42,930 nucleotides of DNA, from positions 1 to 42,930 of the forward strand of contig JABJAL010000103.1 in assembly GCA_018669005.1 (NCBI GenBank). The letters run 5' to 3'. Made by a program: the position numbers and the translations under genes. The DNA is from Nitrospinaceae bacterium (GTDB lineage: Bacteria > UBA8248). A model generated the notes under the pieces. The model did no database searches. It was not told the origin of the DNA and saw only the letters and a list, made by a program, of their open reading frames with translations. Shown here piece after piece: positions 7,901 through 16,748 of the stretch (positions are counted from its first letter, which is position 1; every line of letters starts with the position of its first letter).

Positions 7901-8872
7901 CTACATGCCGTTCTCTTTCCAGTAGCGAGCCGCGCCCGGATGGACTTTGACTCTTTTCAGGCCGCGCAGGCCGGTCTTCTTGGTGATGAATTTTCCGACT
8001 GGGTGGTATTTCGTAATCTGCGTGTGGTTATCGTAGAGCGCTTTGGTGATGCCGTAGGCAAGATCGTTGCTCATCTTGCTGCTGGTCATCAGGGTCCACA
8101 TCTGACCCCAGCTCGTGATCGGTTTGTCGTAGCCCGTAATAGCGCCAGCGGCCACCACATCGCGCACGAGTCCGGCCTCGTCTTTGACGAGCTGTTTGAT
8201 CGTGGCCTCATCGGGCCCGAAGAAATGAAGTTTGCCCGAGAGAACGCGGGAAAGCTCCATGTAAGCGGGGGCGGGAACGCCGCCGTTGAGGAAGAAGAAG
8301 CCCGCGTCAACGCGCTGGTCCTTGATCGCAGCCGAGTTCTGGTTGTTGTTGAAGAACTCGCGCTTCGCTTTGATGCCGCTGATCTTGAGGGCGAGCTGGG
8401 TGACGATGTAAATCGAGCCGCCACGGCCGCCGACGACGAAGCGTTTTCCGGTAAGGTCGGACCATTTTTTGATGCCCGAGGTTTTAAATGTGGTGTAAAC
8501 GATGGTCAGCGGATAGAGCGCCCCGAGGGCCAGAACGTCCTGCTTCTTCTTGAAGGGTTTTCTGCCCACTTGCCCCCAGGACACGGCTGGCGCGGTGGCC
8601 ATTCCCATGCGGAGGCCCTTGGTTTTATCAGTCTTCTGAACCACGCGGACGTTGGCGGTCGAGCCACCTGTGACCGAGGCCGAGACGGAAATTTTTCCGC
8701 CCGAGTTGTCGGTGATGACCTTGCTCATGGCGGTGCCAATCTCGAAGGTGGCGCCGCCCGGCTGGGATGTTCCCAGCAGAACTTTTGAGGCGGAGTTTGC
8801 CATTGGCGCGGCCCCGAGAATCAGGGCGAAGCTCGCCGCGAGCGTGACAGTATGAAGCATCAGCTTTTTCAT
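7901..8872 (-). CDS. TAXI-family TRAP transporter solute-binding protein
   Basis: A 323-residue periplasmic binding protein. The N-terminus has a Sec signal peptide (MKKLM, a hydrophobic stretch LAASFALILGAAPM, cleavage near NSASK). The mature start VLLGTSQPGGATFEIGTAMS matches the TAXI (TRAP-associated extracytoplasmic immunogenic) hallmark G..gG.y...g...a, and GGSTANVRVVQ follows. It should capture an organic acid or amino-acid-like ligand for the permease encoded divergently at 9163. The start is ATG 8872: AAGGAG lies 6 bases upstream and itself overlaps an alternative ATG five codons earlier that has no good site. The transcript is closed by the terminator at 7844-7869. Confidence 0.93.
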   Translation of the reverse strand: MKKLMLHTVTLAASFALILGAAPMANSASKVLLGTSQPGGATFEIGTAMSKVITDNSGGKISVSASVTGGSTANVRVVQKTDKTKGLRMGMATAPAVSWGQVGRKPFKKKQDVLALGALYPLTIVYTTFKTSGIKKWSDLTGKRFVVGGRGGSIYIVTQLALKISGIKAKREFFNNNQNSAAIKDQRVDAGFFFLNGGVPAPAYMELSRVLSGKLHFFGPDEATIKQLVKDEAGLVRDVVAAGAITGYDKPITSWGQMWTLMTSSKMSNDLAYGITKALYDNHTQITKYHPVGKFITKKTGLRGLKRVKVHPGAARYWKENGM

Positions 8873-8989
8873 CAAATTCTCCTTCATTAATAAGAATGGG
8901 ATGTGAAAAGATACTACACCCCAAATTGCGGTTCCGCCCCCAGGGCGAAAGGGTTAATATCCCATATATGTTGATGCTGGTTATTAGAT

Positions 8990-9035
8990 AGAAAGATCAC
9001 TGAATGGTCAAGAGAAAGATATCGGAATGGTCAAG
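8990..9035. repeat. 23-bp tandem direct repeat between divergent TRAP genes
   Basis: Two adjacent 23-base copies (8990-9012 and 9013-9035) share the core AGAAAGAT at the left and GAATGGTCAAG at the right and differ at three positions. The copies lie in the 290-base divergent spacer between the TAXI binding protein (start 8872) and the permease (start 9163). A period of about two helical turns places both cores on the same DNA face, as expected for tandem operator half-sites. No regulator gene is visible nearby. Assignment as an operator is inference from position and symmetry. Confidence 0.55.
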
Positions 9036-9162
9036 TACTGGAAAATAGGGAAAATGTAGGGTTGGAAGCTGGTAATACGCCCATAAATTCCGGTAGGATA
9101 ATGGCGTTTCCCTTAGGTAGTTCAATTCTCTATTCCTTTTTGCGTACTTGGAAGGAACATTC

Positions 9163-12100
9163 ATGAGTTCTGATCTGGACACCAGCACGCGCGCGCCGCT
9201 TGTACGCGGTCTTATTTTTACCGCTTCCTGGATAGCCGTTCTTTCCGGCCTTTATCATATATCGGCGGTTTATCTTCGCCCGCTCCCGGGTGAGATGCAC
9301 CCGAATATGCATTTACTCTTTGCCTACACCATTCTTTTAATAGGCGGCGCCGGGGCTATGCCCGAGATTTACGGCGATAAAATCAGGAATCTCAATATCC
9401 TTCCCGCTCTTTATCTTTTCTCCCTTCTTCCGGCGGTTTTCTTTTTCTATTTCGTCGGAGAGCTAGGAGAAGGCTGGACCGATCAAAAAGTCATGTGGGT
9501 GTTTATCGCGCCGTTTGCGCTGTGGGCCGCGATGATGGCGATGGAGCGCGCCTGGCTCGCGCTTTTGCTCTGGGCGCTGGGGTTTGTGCCGTTCTTTTTC
9601 CTGGTGGCCAATTGGAGCGCATTGTCGGAGACGACCCAGAATCCGACATTCTGGTGGATACTGCTGGCCTCGGCCATACCGGTGATGTGGACTTTGTTCG
9701 GTGTTTTCTATCGGCCCATCGAGGGGGTGCGCAAGGCCGCCGTTCCTCTTGTTGTGTTTTTCGTCTCTCTTTTCCTTGTGGCTTGGAGAGTCCGCATTTG
9801 GGCCTATCAGGCCGACGAGGTTCGGAGCGTTCTTTATCTTTGGCCGGCTCTCATTTTAGCTGGCCTGATGATTTGGTCCAGACGATCTATCAATACGGAT
9901 TTTGATGAGTATCCCAGCTACCCGTATCCCGCCGGGCTGACCATCGGTCTTAATGTTGGAATGCTCGTCTATGTCGTCAGCGCCTGCCTCTATCTTTTCT
10001 GGTTTCACGAGGAGATGGTTGATCGCCCCGGCGCGCCCACCTTCGCGGACTCGCGCGTGGGATTTATCATGATTATCGTTGCGCTGGAATTGACCCGGCG
10101 CTGTTTTGGTCCGCCGCTTCCGACCCTCGCCATTATTTCGATATCCTACGGCATCTGGGGAAATCTCTTTGCGTCCCCGTTCGGACACGGCGGCCATGAC
10201 TGGGTGGAGATGCTGGCGAAGCTCTCGACGGACTTCATCGGCGGCGTTATCGGATTCCTGGTCGTGATTTCGTCAACATTCATTATCATGTTCCTTATAC
10301 TCGGCGCGTTTTTGCAAGAATCAGGGGCCGGTCAGTTCTTCGTGGATTTTGCCCTGGGCCTTTTTGGCCGGATGCGGGCCGGGGCGGGTCTTGCGGCGGT
10401 GGGTTCGAGCGCATTGATGGGAACCGTCTCGGGCAGCGCCTCGGGCAATGTCGTAACGACCGGGACGTTCACCATTCCTTTGATGAAGCGAATTGGCCTG
10501 AGCCCCCACATCGCGGGGGCGGCAGAGGCGGCCGCTAGTAGCGGCGGGCAGATCATGCCTCCGGTCATGGGTGCGGGCGCTTTTATCATGAGCGAGCTGA
10601 TCGAGGTGCCGTATTTCCAGATTATCGTATACGCCACGATCCCGGCTATTTTGTATTTCACGATTGTGGGCATCAACATCCACTTTGCTGCCGGTGCGTT
10701 ATCGATTAAGCCGCTTCCGCCGGAGGAAATTCCCGATTGGCGGGCGGAGCTCAAAAGCGGCTGGTTCTATCTGGTGCCTCTGGCCTTCCTGGTGTTTTTC
10801 CTGTTCGAGGGGAGAACGCCTGTCTTCGCGGGCGTGATGGCAGTTTTTGTCATGGTCGCGGTGTGGTTTTACCGGAACACGTCTGAGTTTCTGGGGAGCC
10901 TCAGGGTCGGAGACAAAACGGTTCCCGATGACGTGTTCGTGTTCGTTCCCGTGACCTTCTGGGTGTTCGGGTTCTTGCTCTACGTGGTTTTAAACGGCCT
11001 GGAAAACTGGTTCGGGTTGCCGCTTGGCCTCCGGGAGGCGCCTGCGGTGGCCTCGGCGGTGAAGGCGGGGGTTGTTCTGGGCGTTGTGGGTGTAATTCTG
11101 GCCTCGGTCCTTGTGCGTATAAGTGCATTGGGCTCGGTGTTCTGGAATGAAATTCAACGCGGCTGGCTGGTGATTTTCCCCATGGCCGCCCTGGGCCTGT
11201 GGGCGATGTTCGGGTGGACATCGGGTGTGGCGGGCGCGTTTATTATTTTTGCTTTGTTGAGTGTTCTTTGCGTTGCACGTGGAAATTTATCTCAGCCGAC
11301 CACCGTCATCCCCTGGATTTTTGTTCTTATCTGGGCGGTTTCTTATCAGATCCAAATGGGGCTTTACTGGGTTCTTCCTGCGATATCGGATTTCGACGTA
11401 TGGTTAGTGCCATTCGGATTTATCTACCATTCGCTTATCTTCTTCGCGATTGCGCTTGGCATCCAGAAATTGATTCTCTCCGGGGGTGAAAAGGGTGCCA
11501 GCGAGAGGCCAAGTGTCCGCCAGGTGGCCGCGATTTCCTGCAACCCGTTTTTCTACCTGCGGCACATGAAGGGACAAGGGCGTGAAGAGGGGGCCGATGT
11601 TAGAGCCGCCGAGAGCGCGGCCCATTGGCTCGATATGATACGGCAAGCGCTTCGCGTGGGAGGCCGACAGGGGGCGGAGTTCGGCGTCACCCTGCTCACG
11701 ATCGATCTGGTCGTTACGGTTCTGACGATTACGGGCATCGGCAATAAATTTGCCTATTTGATCGAGTCGCTTGCCACAGATTTTTGTTTTATTGGGGCCG
11801 CCGCCGGTGGCGGGTGCGCCTACTATCTCGGCTTAGACGGTTTCTTTGTGGCTTTGCTCTTGACGGCAGTTTGTTGTGCAATTCTTGGTATGGGAATGCC
11901 GACAACGGCCGCGTACGTATTGCTTGCCATCCTCGGCGGCCCGGTTCTCATCAAGCTGGTGGGCCCGGAGTTGACGCAAATCTACGGCGCGGAATGGGCC
12001 AAGGAATTTATCGCGGCCAGGGGTGATCGGGTCGTGTCCCATATGTTTATATTCTATTTCGCGATCCTATCTGCGATTACGCCGCCCGTGGCTATTGCCT

Positions 12101-12477
12101 CGCTTGTGGCCGCGAAACTAGCTGGCGCGCCCTATTTTAAAACTTCAATGATGGCGCTTCGATTTGCCATCGTAGGTTTTATCGTCCCGTTCCTGTTCAT
12201 GTTCGAGCCTGCCCTGCTGGCTTTTGGACATCCGGGCCGCATCGCATTCTCGTTCACGATGACCCTGCTGGCATTCGTGGCGTTCTCTGCCGGGACCCAA
12301 GGGTGGCTTATCTCCAGGCTCCACTATTATGAAAGAGTATTGCTGTATGCCTCCTTCGTCACTTTGGTCCTCTTCATTATTTTCCACAGCTTTATCATGC
12401 TGTCCATCGGGCTCATCTGCGGCGGCGTTCCGCTGGTTCGCCAGCTCAAGGAAAAAAAGCTCGCGGCAATCGCTTAG
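9163..12477 (+). CDS. TRAP transporter fused permease (DctQ-DctM), oversized
   Basis: This 1104-residue polytopic membrane protein combines a DctQ-like N-terminal part with a DctM part. DctM signatures are GSASGNVVTTGTFTIP, AAAASSGGQIMPPVMG and, much later, LGMGMPTTAAYVLLAILGG. Fused TAXI permeases usually have about 650-850 residues; here the two DctM halves are separated by roughly 250 extra residues (about 540-800) holding several more hydrophobic segments. Two linker modules look alike: SGWFYLVPLAFLV (about residue 533) and RGWLVIFPMAALG (about 667), suggesting internal duplication. The start ATG 9163 has AAGGA upstream; the frame extends 5 codons to a TTG that overlaps this site. It imports the TAXI ligand using an ion gradient. 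Confidence 0.93.
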   Translation: MSSDLDTSTRAPLVRGLIFTASWIAVLSGLYHISAVYLRPLPGEMHPNMHLLFAYTILLIGGAGAMPEIYGDKIRNLNILPALYLFSLLPAVFFFYFVGELGEGWTDQKVMWVFIAPFALWAAMMAMERAWLALLLWALGFVPFFFLVANWSALSETTQNPTFWWILLASAIPVMWTLFGVFYRPIEGVRKAAVPLVVFFVSLFLVAWRVRIWAYQADEVRSVLYLWPALILAGLMIWSRRSINTDFDEYPSYPYPAGLTIGLNVGMLVYVVSACLYLFWFHEEMVDRPGAPTFADSRVGFIMIIVALELTRRCFGPPLPTLAIISISYGIWGNLFASPFGHGGHDWVEMLAKLSTDFIGGVIGFLVVISSTFIIMFLILGAFLQESGAGQFFVDFALGLFGRMRAGAGLAAVGSSALMGTVSGSASGNVVTTGTFTIPLMKRIGLSPHIAGAAEAAASSGGQIMPPVMGAGAFIMSELIEVPYFQIIVYATIPAILYFTIVGINIHFAAGALSIKPLPPEEIPDWRAELKSGWFYLVPLAFLVFFLFEGRTPVFAGVMAVFVMVAVWFYRNTSEFLGSLRVGDKTVPDDVFVFVPVTFWVFGFLLYVVLNGLENWFGLPLGLREAPAVASAVKAGVVLGVVGVILASVLVRISALGSVFWNEIQRGWLVIFPMAALGLWAMFGWTSGVAGAFIIFALLSVLCVARGNLSQPTTVIPWIFVLIWAVSYQIQMGLYWVLPAISDFDVWLVPFGFIYHSLIFFAIALGIQKLILSGGEKGASERPSVRQVAAISCNPFFYLRHMKGQGREEGADVRAAESAAHWLDMIRQALRVGGRQGAEFGVTLLTIDLVVTVLTITGIGNKFAYLIESLATDFCFIGAAAGGGCAYYLGLDGFFVALLLTAVCCAILGMGMPTTAAYVLLAILGGPVLIKLVGPELTQIYGAEWAKEFIAARGDRVVSHMFIFYFAILSAITPPVAIASLVAAKLAGAPYFKTSMMALRFAIVGFIVPFLFMFEPALLAFGHPGRIAFSFTMTLLAFVAFSAGTQGWLISRLHYYERVLLYASFVTLVLFIIFHSFIMLSIGLICGGVPLVRQLKEKKLAAIA

Positions 12478-12521
12478 TTTTTTTCTAAAATAAATTTCTT
12501 TCTCATTCCGTGAGGTTATTC

Positions 12522-13760
12522 ATGCTCTTTAATCGTGAACGCGCTCTTGAATTCATGGCCAAGTACGATCTCGACGCCCTGCTGGCGACGACGCGCCACA
12601 ACGTTCTTTATCTCTCAGGCTTCCAAGGGTGGGCGCAGTACACCTACGGAGATGCGACGACAGAAACGTTTGCGCTTTTTTTCAAGGACGGCAGCGTGGC
12701 GCCTGCTCTTATCGTTTCGAGGCAAGATGAAACCTATTACTCGGCCACCGGGTCTTGGATAGAGGATGTGAGTGGGTACGGCCCCCGCTCGGCGCTCAAC
12801 ATCGAGCCGGGCGAGCAGGGGGCGACGGATGAGGAGCGCAATTACCTGAGCCTTATCGCCGAGGATGCCCCGAGGGAGGCGAATTCCGTTGATGCGCTTT
12901 TGCGGGTGCTGCGAGAGCGGGGAATTTCGAAGGGCAAGATTGCCATTGACAACGAGGGCATCAGGCCCGCCAGCCGGGCCAGTCTGGAGGCTGCCCTGCC
13001 GGGCATCTCGTTTCAAGATGGTGCGAATCTGTTTCGCATGATTCGTCTCCAGAAGACTTCCGAGGAAATCGAACGGATTCGGGCCGCCGCCACTTTGAAC
13101 GAGGCGGCCTTGTCTGCCTTTCATGCAGAACTGGCGGTGGGGAAAACCGAGCGCGAGATTGCCAGTCACTATTACCGGACCGTTGCGGCAGGCGGGGGAA
13201 AATGGAGCTGGTTCCATCTCGGAGGAGGCCGTCGTTCGGCCTCGATATATCCGCCTTCTGATCGTCCGTTTGAGACGGGCGACGGATTCTTTTTCGATGC
13301 CGGAATGCGGTTGAACCACTATTGCGGCGATGTGGGTTGTTGCGGCTCCTTTGGTGAGCCGGGTGCTGAGCGCAAGGCGCAATTTAATGCCATTCAGGCC
13401 GGGCTGGCCGAGGCGTTTGAAACCATCAAGGCGGGGGTCAAGCCCTCGGAGATTTTCCGCGCTGCCGTGGCGGGTGCGAAAAAGGCGGGGCTCCCGAATT
13501 ACAATGGCGCTTTTTGCGGTCACACGATAGGTATCGAGGCCAGAGAGCTTCCCTATACGCTGAGCGAGCCCATTAAGCTCAGCGATCCGTTTTTACCCGA
13601 GTCCTCGGACATTCCTTTTCCGGCAGGGGCCGTGCTCTCGGTTGAGTTACCCTCGGGGACCTTCGGCGAGGGCGGAGTGCACGCGGAATACACTGCGCTC
13701 GTTACCGAGGATGGTATGGAGCACCTCGGCTCGCCAGATCGCGAGCATTTTGTGGTCTAG
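12522..13760 (+). CDS. M24-family metallopeptidase (Xaa-Pro aminopeptidase/creatinase fold)
   Basis: A 412-residue two-domain protein: an N-terminal creatinase-like domain (LDALLATTRHNVLYLSGF) and a C-terminal pita-bread domain. The five metal ligands of M24 enzymes are visible in order: Asp in FFFDAGMRL, Asp in YCGDVGC, His in GHTIGIEA, Glu in LSVELPSG and Glu in HAEYTAL. This points to a di-metal enzyme cleaving X-Pro peptides or related amides; creatinase-type C-N hydrolases share the fold but not all ligands. ATG 12522 is chosen (GAGG 6 bases upstream) over an in-frame GTG four codons earlier. It lies 44 bases after the TRAP permease, suggesting that an imported peptide- or amide-like substrate is cut here. 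Confidence 0.9.
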   Translation: MLFNRERALEFMAKYDLDALLATTRHNVLYLSGFQGWAQYTYGDATTETFALFFKDGSVAPALIVSRQDETYYSATGSWIEDVSGYGPRSALNIEPGEQGATDEERNYLSLIAEDAPREANSVDALLRVLRERGISKGKIAIDNEGIRPASRASLEAALPGISFQDGANLFRMIRLQKTSEEIERIRAAATLNEAALSAFHAELAVGKTEREIASHYYRTVAAGGGKWSWFHLGGGRRSASIYPPSDRPFETGDGFFFDAGMRLNHYCGDVGCCGSFGEPGAERKAQFNAIQAGLAEAFETIKAGVKPSEIFRAAVAGAKKAGLPNYNGAFCGHTIGIEARELPYTLSEPIKLSDPFLPESSDIPFPAGAVLSVELPSGTFGEGGVHAEYTALVTEDGMEHLGSPDREHFVV

Positions 13761-13835
13761 GGCGCCTTGATATTTTTGATTTGAAGTTTGGGATGTTTTT
13801 ACCAAAGAGAGTTACTCAGCATTGGAGATTTTTTC

Positions 13836-15491
13836 TTGAACAACGCCGACCTTTCTTTTCAGCCGATAACGGAACTTGCCCCAAAGGTTGCCTCGGGCGA
13901 TCTGAAGCCGAGCGATCTTCTTGAAGCCTGTATTGAGCGTATCGAAGCCGATGAAGAGAGGGTTAATGCCTTCATTACGCGCACGTTTGATTTTGCAAGG
14001 GAGCAGGCCGCCGCGCTTGATGAAGAAGCCGGGCGGGGTGATGTGCGAGGGCCGTTGCACGGTATACCAATTGCCATTAAGGATCTTTTCGACCTTGAAG
14101 GATTTTTGATGACGGCGGGCAGTAAAATCTTGAAGGACAATGTTGCCACCGGAACGGCGGAGAGCGTACGGCGGCTGATGGCGGCAGGCGCGGTTATCGT
14201 CGGGAAAACGAACTTGCAGGAATTCGCCCGGGGGGGGACGGGGGCCAACTCGTATTTTGGGCCCGCTCGGAATCCCTGGAACCTTCGGTGCTCGCCGGGC
14301 GGGAGCAGCAGCGGCTCGGCGGCGGCGGTGGCCTCAGGCATGGCCGTGGCTGCCCTTGGCTCTGATACGGGGGGCTCGGTGCGCCTGCCGGCGGCGTACT
14401 GCAACCTGGTGGGTATGCGCTCGACCTATGGACGTGTTAGCCGCGCGGGGGCGGTTCCCCTGGGATTGAGCTTCGATAACGTGGGGCCAATCGCACAAAC
14501 CGTTGAAGATGCAGCACTTATTCTTCAGGCTATGGCCGGGCCCGATCCCGCTGACCCCACCACTGGGTCGAAGGTGGCGCCAGATATGTGCGCCATGTTG
14601 CACCGAGGGGTGGAGGGCCTGACCTTCGGGGTGCCAACAAATCATTTCTGGCCGGGCCTTGAGCCCGAGGGCGAGGGAATTGTTCGCGAGGCGATTTCGG
14701 AATTCGAGCGCATGGGCGCGACAATCCGGGAGGTCGAGATTCCCTGGGCCAAACTCGGGCAAATTGCTTATGGGGCGGTGGTGGGCCCTGAGAGCGCCGA
14801 TTTCCATCGGGCATTTTTGAAGGATAGGCGTGATGATTATGTGTCGCCGGGGGCTGATTTCTTTGAGCAGAGCCTGTTTATACCGGGATGGCGCTATGTC
14901 CAGGCTCAGCGCGCCCGGACGCTTTTTATCCGTCAGGCGACAGAAATTTTTCAAGGGGTGGATGCGATTTTAACGCCGACCTCGGCTATCTCGCCGCCAT
15001 CGATTGAAGACTGTCTGGATGGAATGAAAATGTGGGGGGCTGTCAGTGATTGCACGGCGGCATTCAGCACCATCGGTAATCCCACGCTCCAGGTGCCCTG
15101 CGGCTTTACGGAGGCAGGATTGCCCGTAGGTCTTCAAATAGCCGGAAGGTGGGGCGAGGAGGCTTTGGTTTTGGGTGCTGGTGCGGCTTTTGAAAAATCA
15201 AAGCCCCTGTGGCACTTGCGCCCACCAATGGAGGATAAAGCGCAGGCTGAAGATCGATTTGTCGCGGCCTCGCCTGGTGCAGGGGGAAATAACGAACCTG
15301 TCGATTTTTCCGCCGATGACATCAAACGAATCGCTAGCGGGATTGGCTACCGGGTTGATCCCAAGCGTCTCGATGGGCTGGCGTCTGGTTTAAGCCGCTT
15401 GATACGACAGCTAGAGGCACTCGATGATCTTGATATCGACGGATGTGAACGGGCCGAGACCATAAATCTTCTTGAGTTGGCGAGTCGATAA
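13836..15491 (+). CDS. Amidase with a C-terminal GatC-like tail
   Basis: A 551-residue amidase-signature enzyme. The catalytic triad is Lys82 (IAIKDLF), cis-Ser158 (PGGSSSGS) and nucleophile Ser181 (SDTGGSVRLP); ILTPTSAISPP and LPVGLQIAG complete the fold. The last 61 residues (491-551, beginning FSADDIKRIASG) read like GatC: an ADDIKRIA helix, a DPKRLDGLA helix, then LEALDDLDIDG. In GatCAB and in the AtzE-AtzG pair this small protein is a separate subunit. I prefer the TTG at 13836 (GGAG 8 bases upstream); the frame opens 16 codons earlier at another TTG without a site. Likely role: hydrolysis of an amide delivered by the TRAP system. A GatA role is unlikely since gatB is absent. Confidence 0.88.
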   Translation: MNNADLSFQPITELAPKVASGDLKPSDLLEACIERIEADEERVNAFITRTFDFAREQAAALDEEAGRGDVRGPLHGIPIAIKDLFDLEGFLMTAGSKILKDNVATGTAESVRRLMAAGAVIVGKTNLQEFARGGTGANSYFGPARNPWNLRCSPGGSSSGSAAAVASGMAVAALGSDTGGSVRLPAAYCNLVGMRSTYGRVSRAGAVPLGLSFDNVGPIAQTVEDAALILQAMAGPDPADPTTGSKVAPDMCAMLHRGVEGLTFGVPTNHFWPGLEPEGEGIVREAISEFERMGATIREVEIPWAKLGQIAYGAVVGPESADFHRAFLKDRRDDYVSPGADFFEQSLFIPGWRYVQAQRARTLFIRQATEIFQGVDAILTPTSAISPPSIEDCLDGMKMWGAVSDCTAAFSTIGNPTLQVPCGFTEAGLPVGLQIAGRWGEEALVLGAGAAFEKSKPLWHLRPPMEDKAQAEDRFVAASPGAGGNNEPVDFSADDIKRIASGIGYRVDPKRLDGLASGLSRLIRQLEALDDLDIDGCERAETINLLELASR

Positions 15492-15514
15492 ATCTTTTGT
15501 TTCTTTCTACATAT

Positions 15515-16684
15515 TCAACCTAAAAGCCCCGTGTAGATTTTTTTCATGTCTTGCTCATCCGCGTTTACCGGATTGGTCAGGACCGTCGAGCTTTTGGCGG
15601 CGTCCACCGCCATACGGTCAAGATATTCTTCCTTCATGCCTATGGCTCCCAATGACGGTGGAATGCCAATATCCGAAGCGAGTGCGCGGACGCTCTCTAT
15701 GGCGGCCTCGGCGGCATCTGGGTTGTCAGTGTTAACAGAAGTTGGTTTTACGGGATCGGCAAGGAGCGGGGCTAATTTCGAATATTTCTGTCGCATTGCC
15801 GGAAGATTAAAGGTCATTACGGGCGCAAGCAGGATTCCGTTGGTGGTGCCGTGATGGCCGCCGAAAAAATTGAATACCGGATGAGTCAAACCGTGGACGA
15901 TGCCTAGCCCGGTATTAGTGAATGATGCTCCGGCCAGAGTCGCCGCGAGGGAGATGGAATCGGCGGCATCGGGGTCTCCTGTGTTTTCAATGAATTGTCT
16001 TGCACTTTTTCCGATAAGCCCAATCGCTTCATAGCATAGTGTCTCGGTCCAAGGGTTTGCGTTGGTTGAACCGAGTGATTCGATGGCGTGCGTGAGTGCA
16101 TCCATCAGGGCTCCTGCCGCAAAAAAATGTGGCAACGTGGCAAGGAGGGAGGAATCTACAATAGCGACATCGGCGTACAGCATGTCGCTGTGGATGCTGG
16201 CTTTTGTTCCCATTTCTACATCAGTGATAATCGAAGCGCGCGTAACTTCGCTGCCCGTGCCCGCCGTAGTGGGTACGGTGATAAAAGGGGGTATGCGTTT
16301 TGATGGTTTGTCCGCACCGTAATAGTCGCTAATTTTTCCTCCGTTTGTCAGAAGGGTCCCCATCGCTTTGGCTGTGTCGATCGCGCTGCCTCCCCCGATG
16401 CCGATCATGCCCTGGCAATTGTTCGACTCGTAGAACTCTTTGGCGCGTAGAATGCTGCCGTCCGAAGGATTGGGTTCGGCTTCTTCAAATAGGGAAAATT
16501 TAATTCCTGTATCTTTTAGGCTCTGGATAATGGGCTCAAGAATGCCAGTGTTATGCAGGCCCGTATCCGTAATCAGCATCGGATTCTTCATGCCGAGTGC
16601 GAGGGTTTCTTCTCCGATAAATGCGGCTTCACCACGACCAAAACGTACGCGGGGGCCCGATGCGATTTTAAATGGCTGAATCAT
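15515..16684 (-). CDS. Iron-containing alcohol dehydrogenase
   Basis: A 389-residue group III alcohol dehydrogenase. The NAD(P)-binding motif is GIGGGSAIDTAKAM and the family signature PTTAGTGSEVT follows. Metal ligands are Asp195 and His199 (MDALTHAIES), His264 (IVHGLTHP) and His278 (GGHHGTTNG), all present. It would interconvert an alcohol or hydroxy acid with an aldehyde or ketone using a bivalent metal. The start ATG 16684 has AAGGAG 7 bases upstream. It is downstream of the two MBL-fold genes on the same strand (64-base gap), so the three may form one transcript. It converges on the amidase gene with 23 bases between them. Confidence 0.92.
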   Translation of the reverse strand: MIQPFKIASGPRVRFGRGEAAFIGEETLALGMKNPMLITDTGLHNTGILEPIIQSLKDTGIKFSLFEEAEPNPSDGSILRAKEFYESNNCQGMIGIGGGSAIDTAKAMGTLLTNGGKISDYYGADKPSKRIPPFITVPTTAGTGSEVTRASIITDVEMGTKASIHSDMLYADVAIVDSSLLATLPHFFAAGALMDALTHAIESLGSTNANPWTETLCYEAIGLIGKSARQFIENTGDPDAADSISLAATLAGASFTNTGLGIVHGLTHPVFNFFGGHHGTTNGILLAPVMTFNLPAMRQKYSKLAPLLADPVKPTSVNTDNPDAAEAAIESVRALASDIGIPPSLGAIGMKEEYLDRMAVDAAKSSTVLTNPVNADEQDMKKIYTGLLG

Positions 16685-16748
16685 GTTGGCTCTCCTTGTT
16701 TAAATTGTCGGAAAATCATTAACCTTTAAAGGAGTGCATATCAAAATT

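Noticed and set aside
7649-8788. Long plus-strand open frame (379 codons) opposite the TAXI gene
   Set aside because: It is the antisense shadow of the TAXI and SDR genes; the minus-strand proteins have clear family motifs and a signal peptide.
12615-13523. 302-codon minus-strand open frame
   Set aside because: Antisense shadow of the M24 peptidase gene, with arginine-rich non-family sequence.
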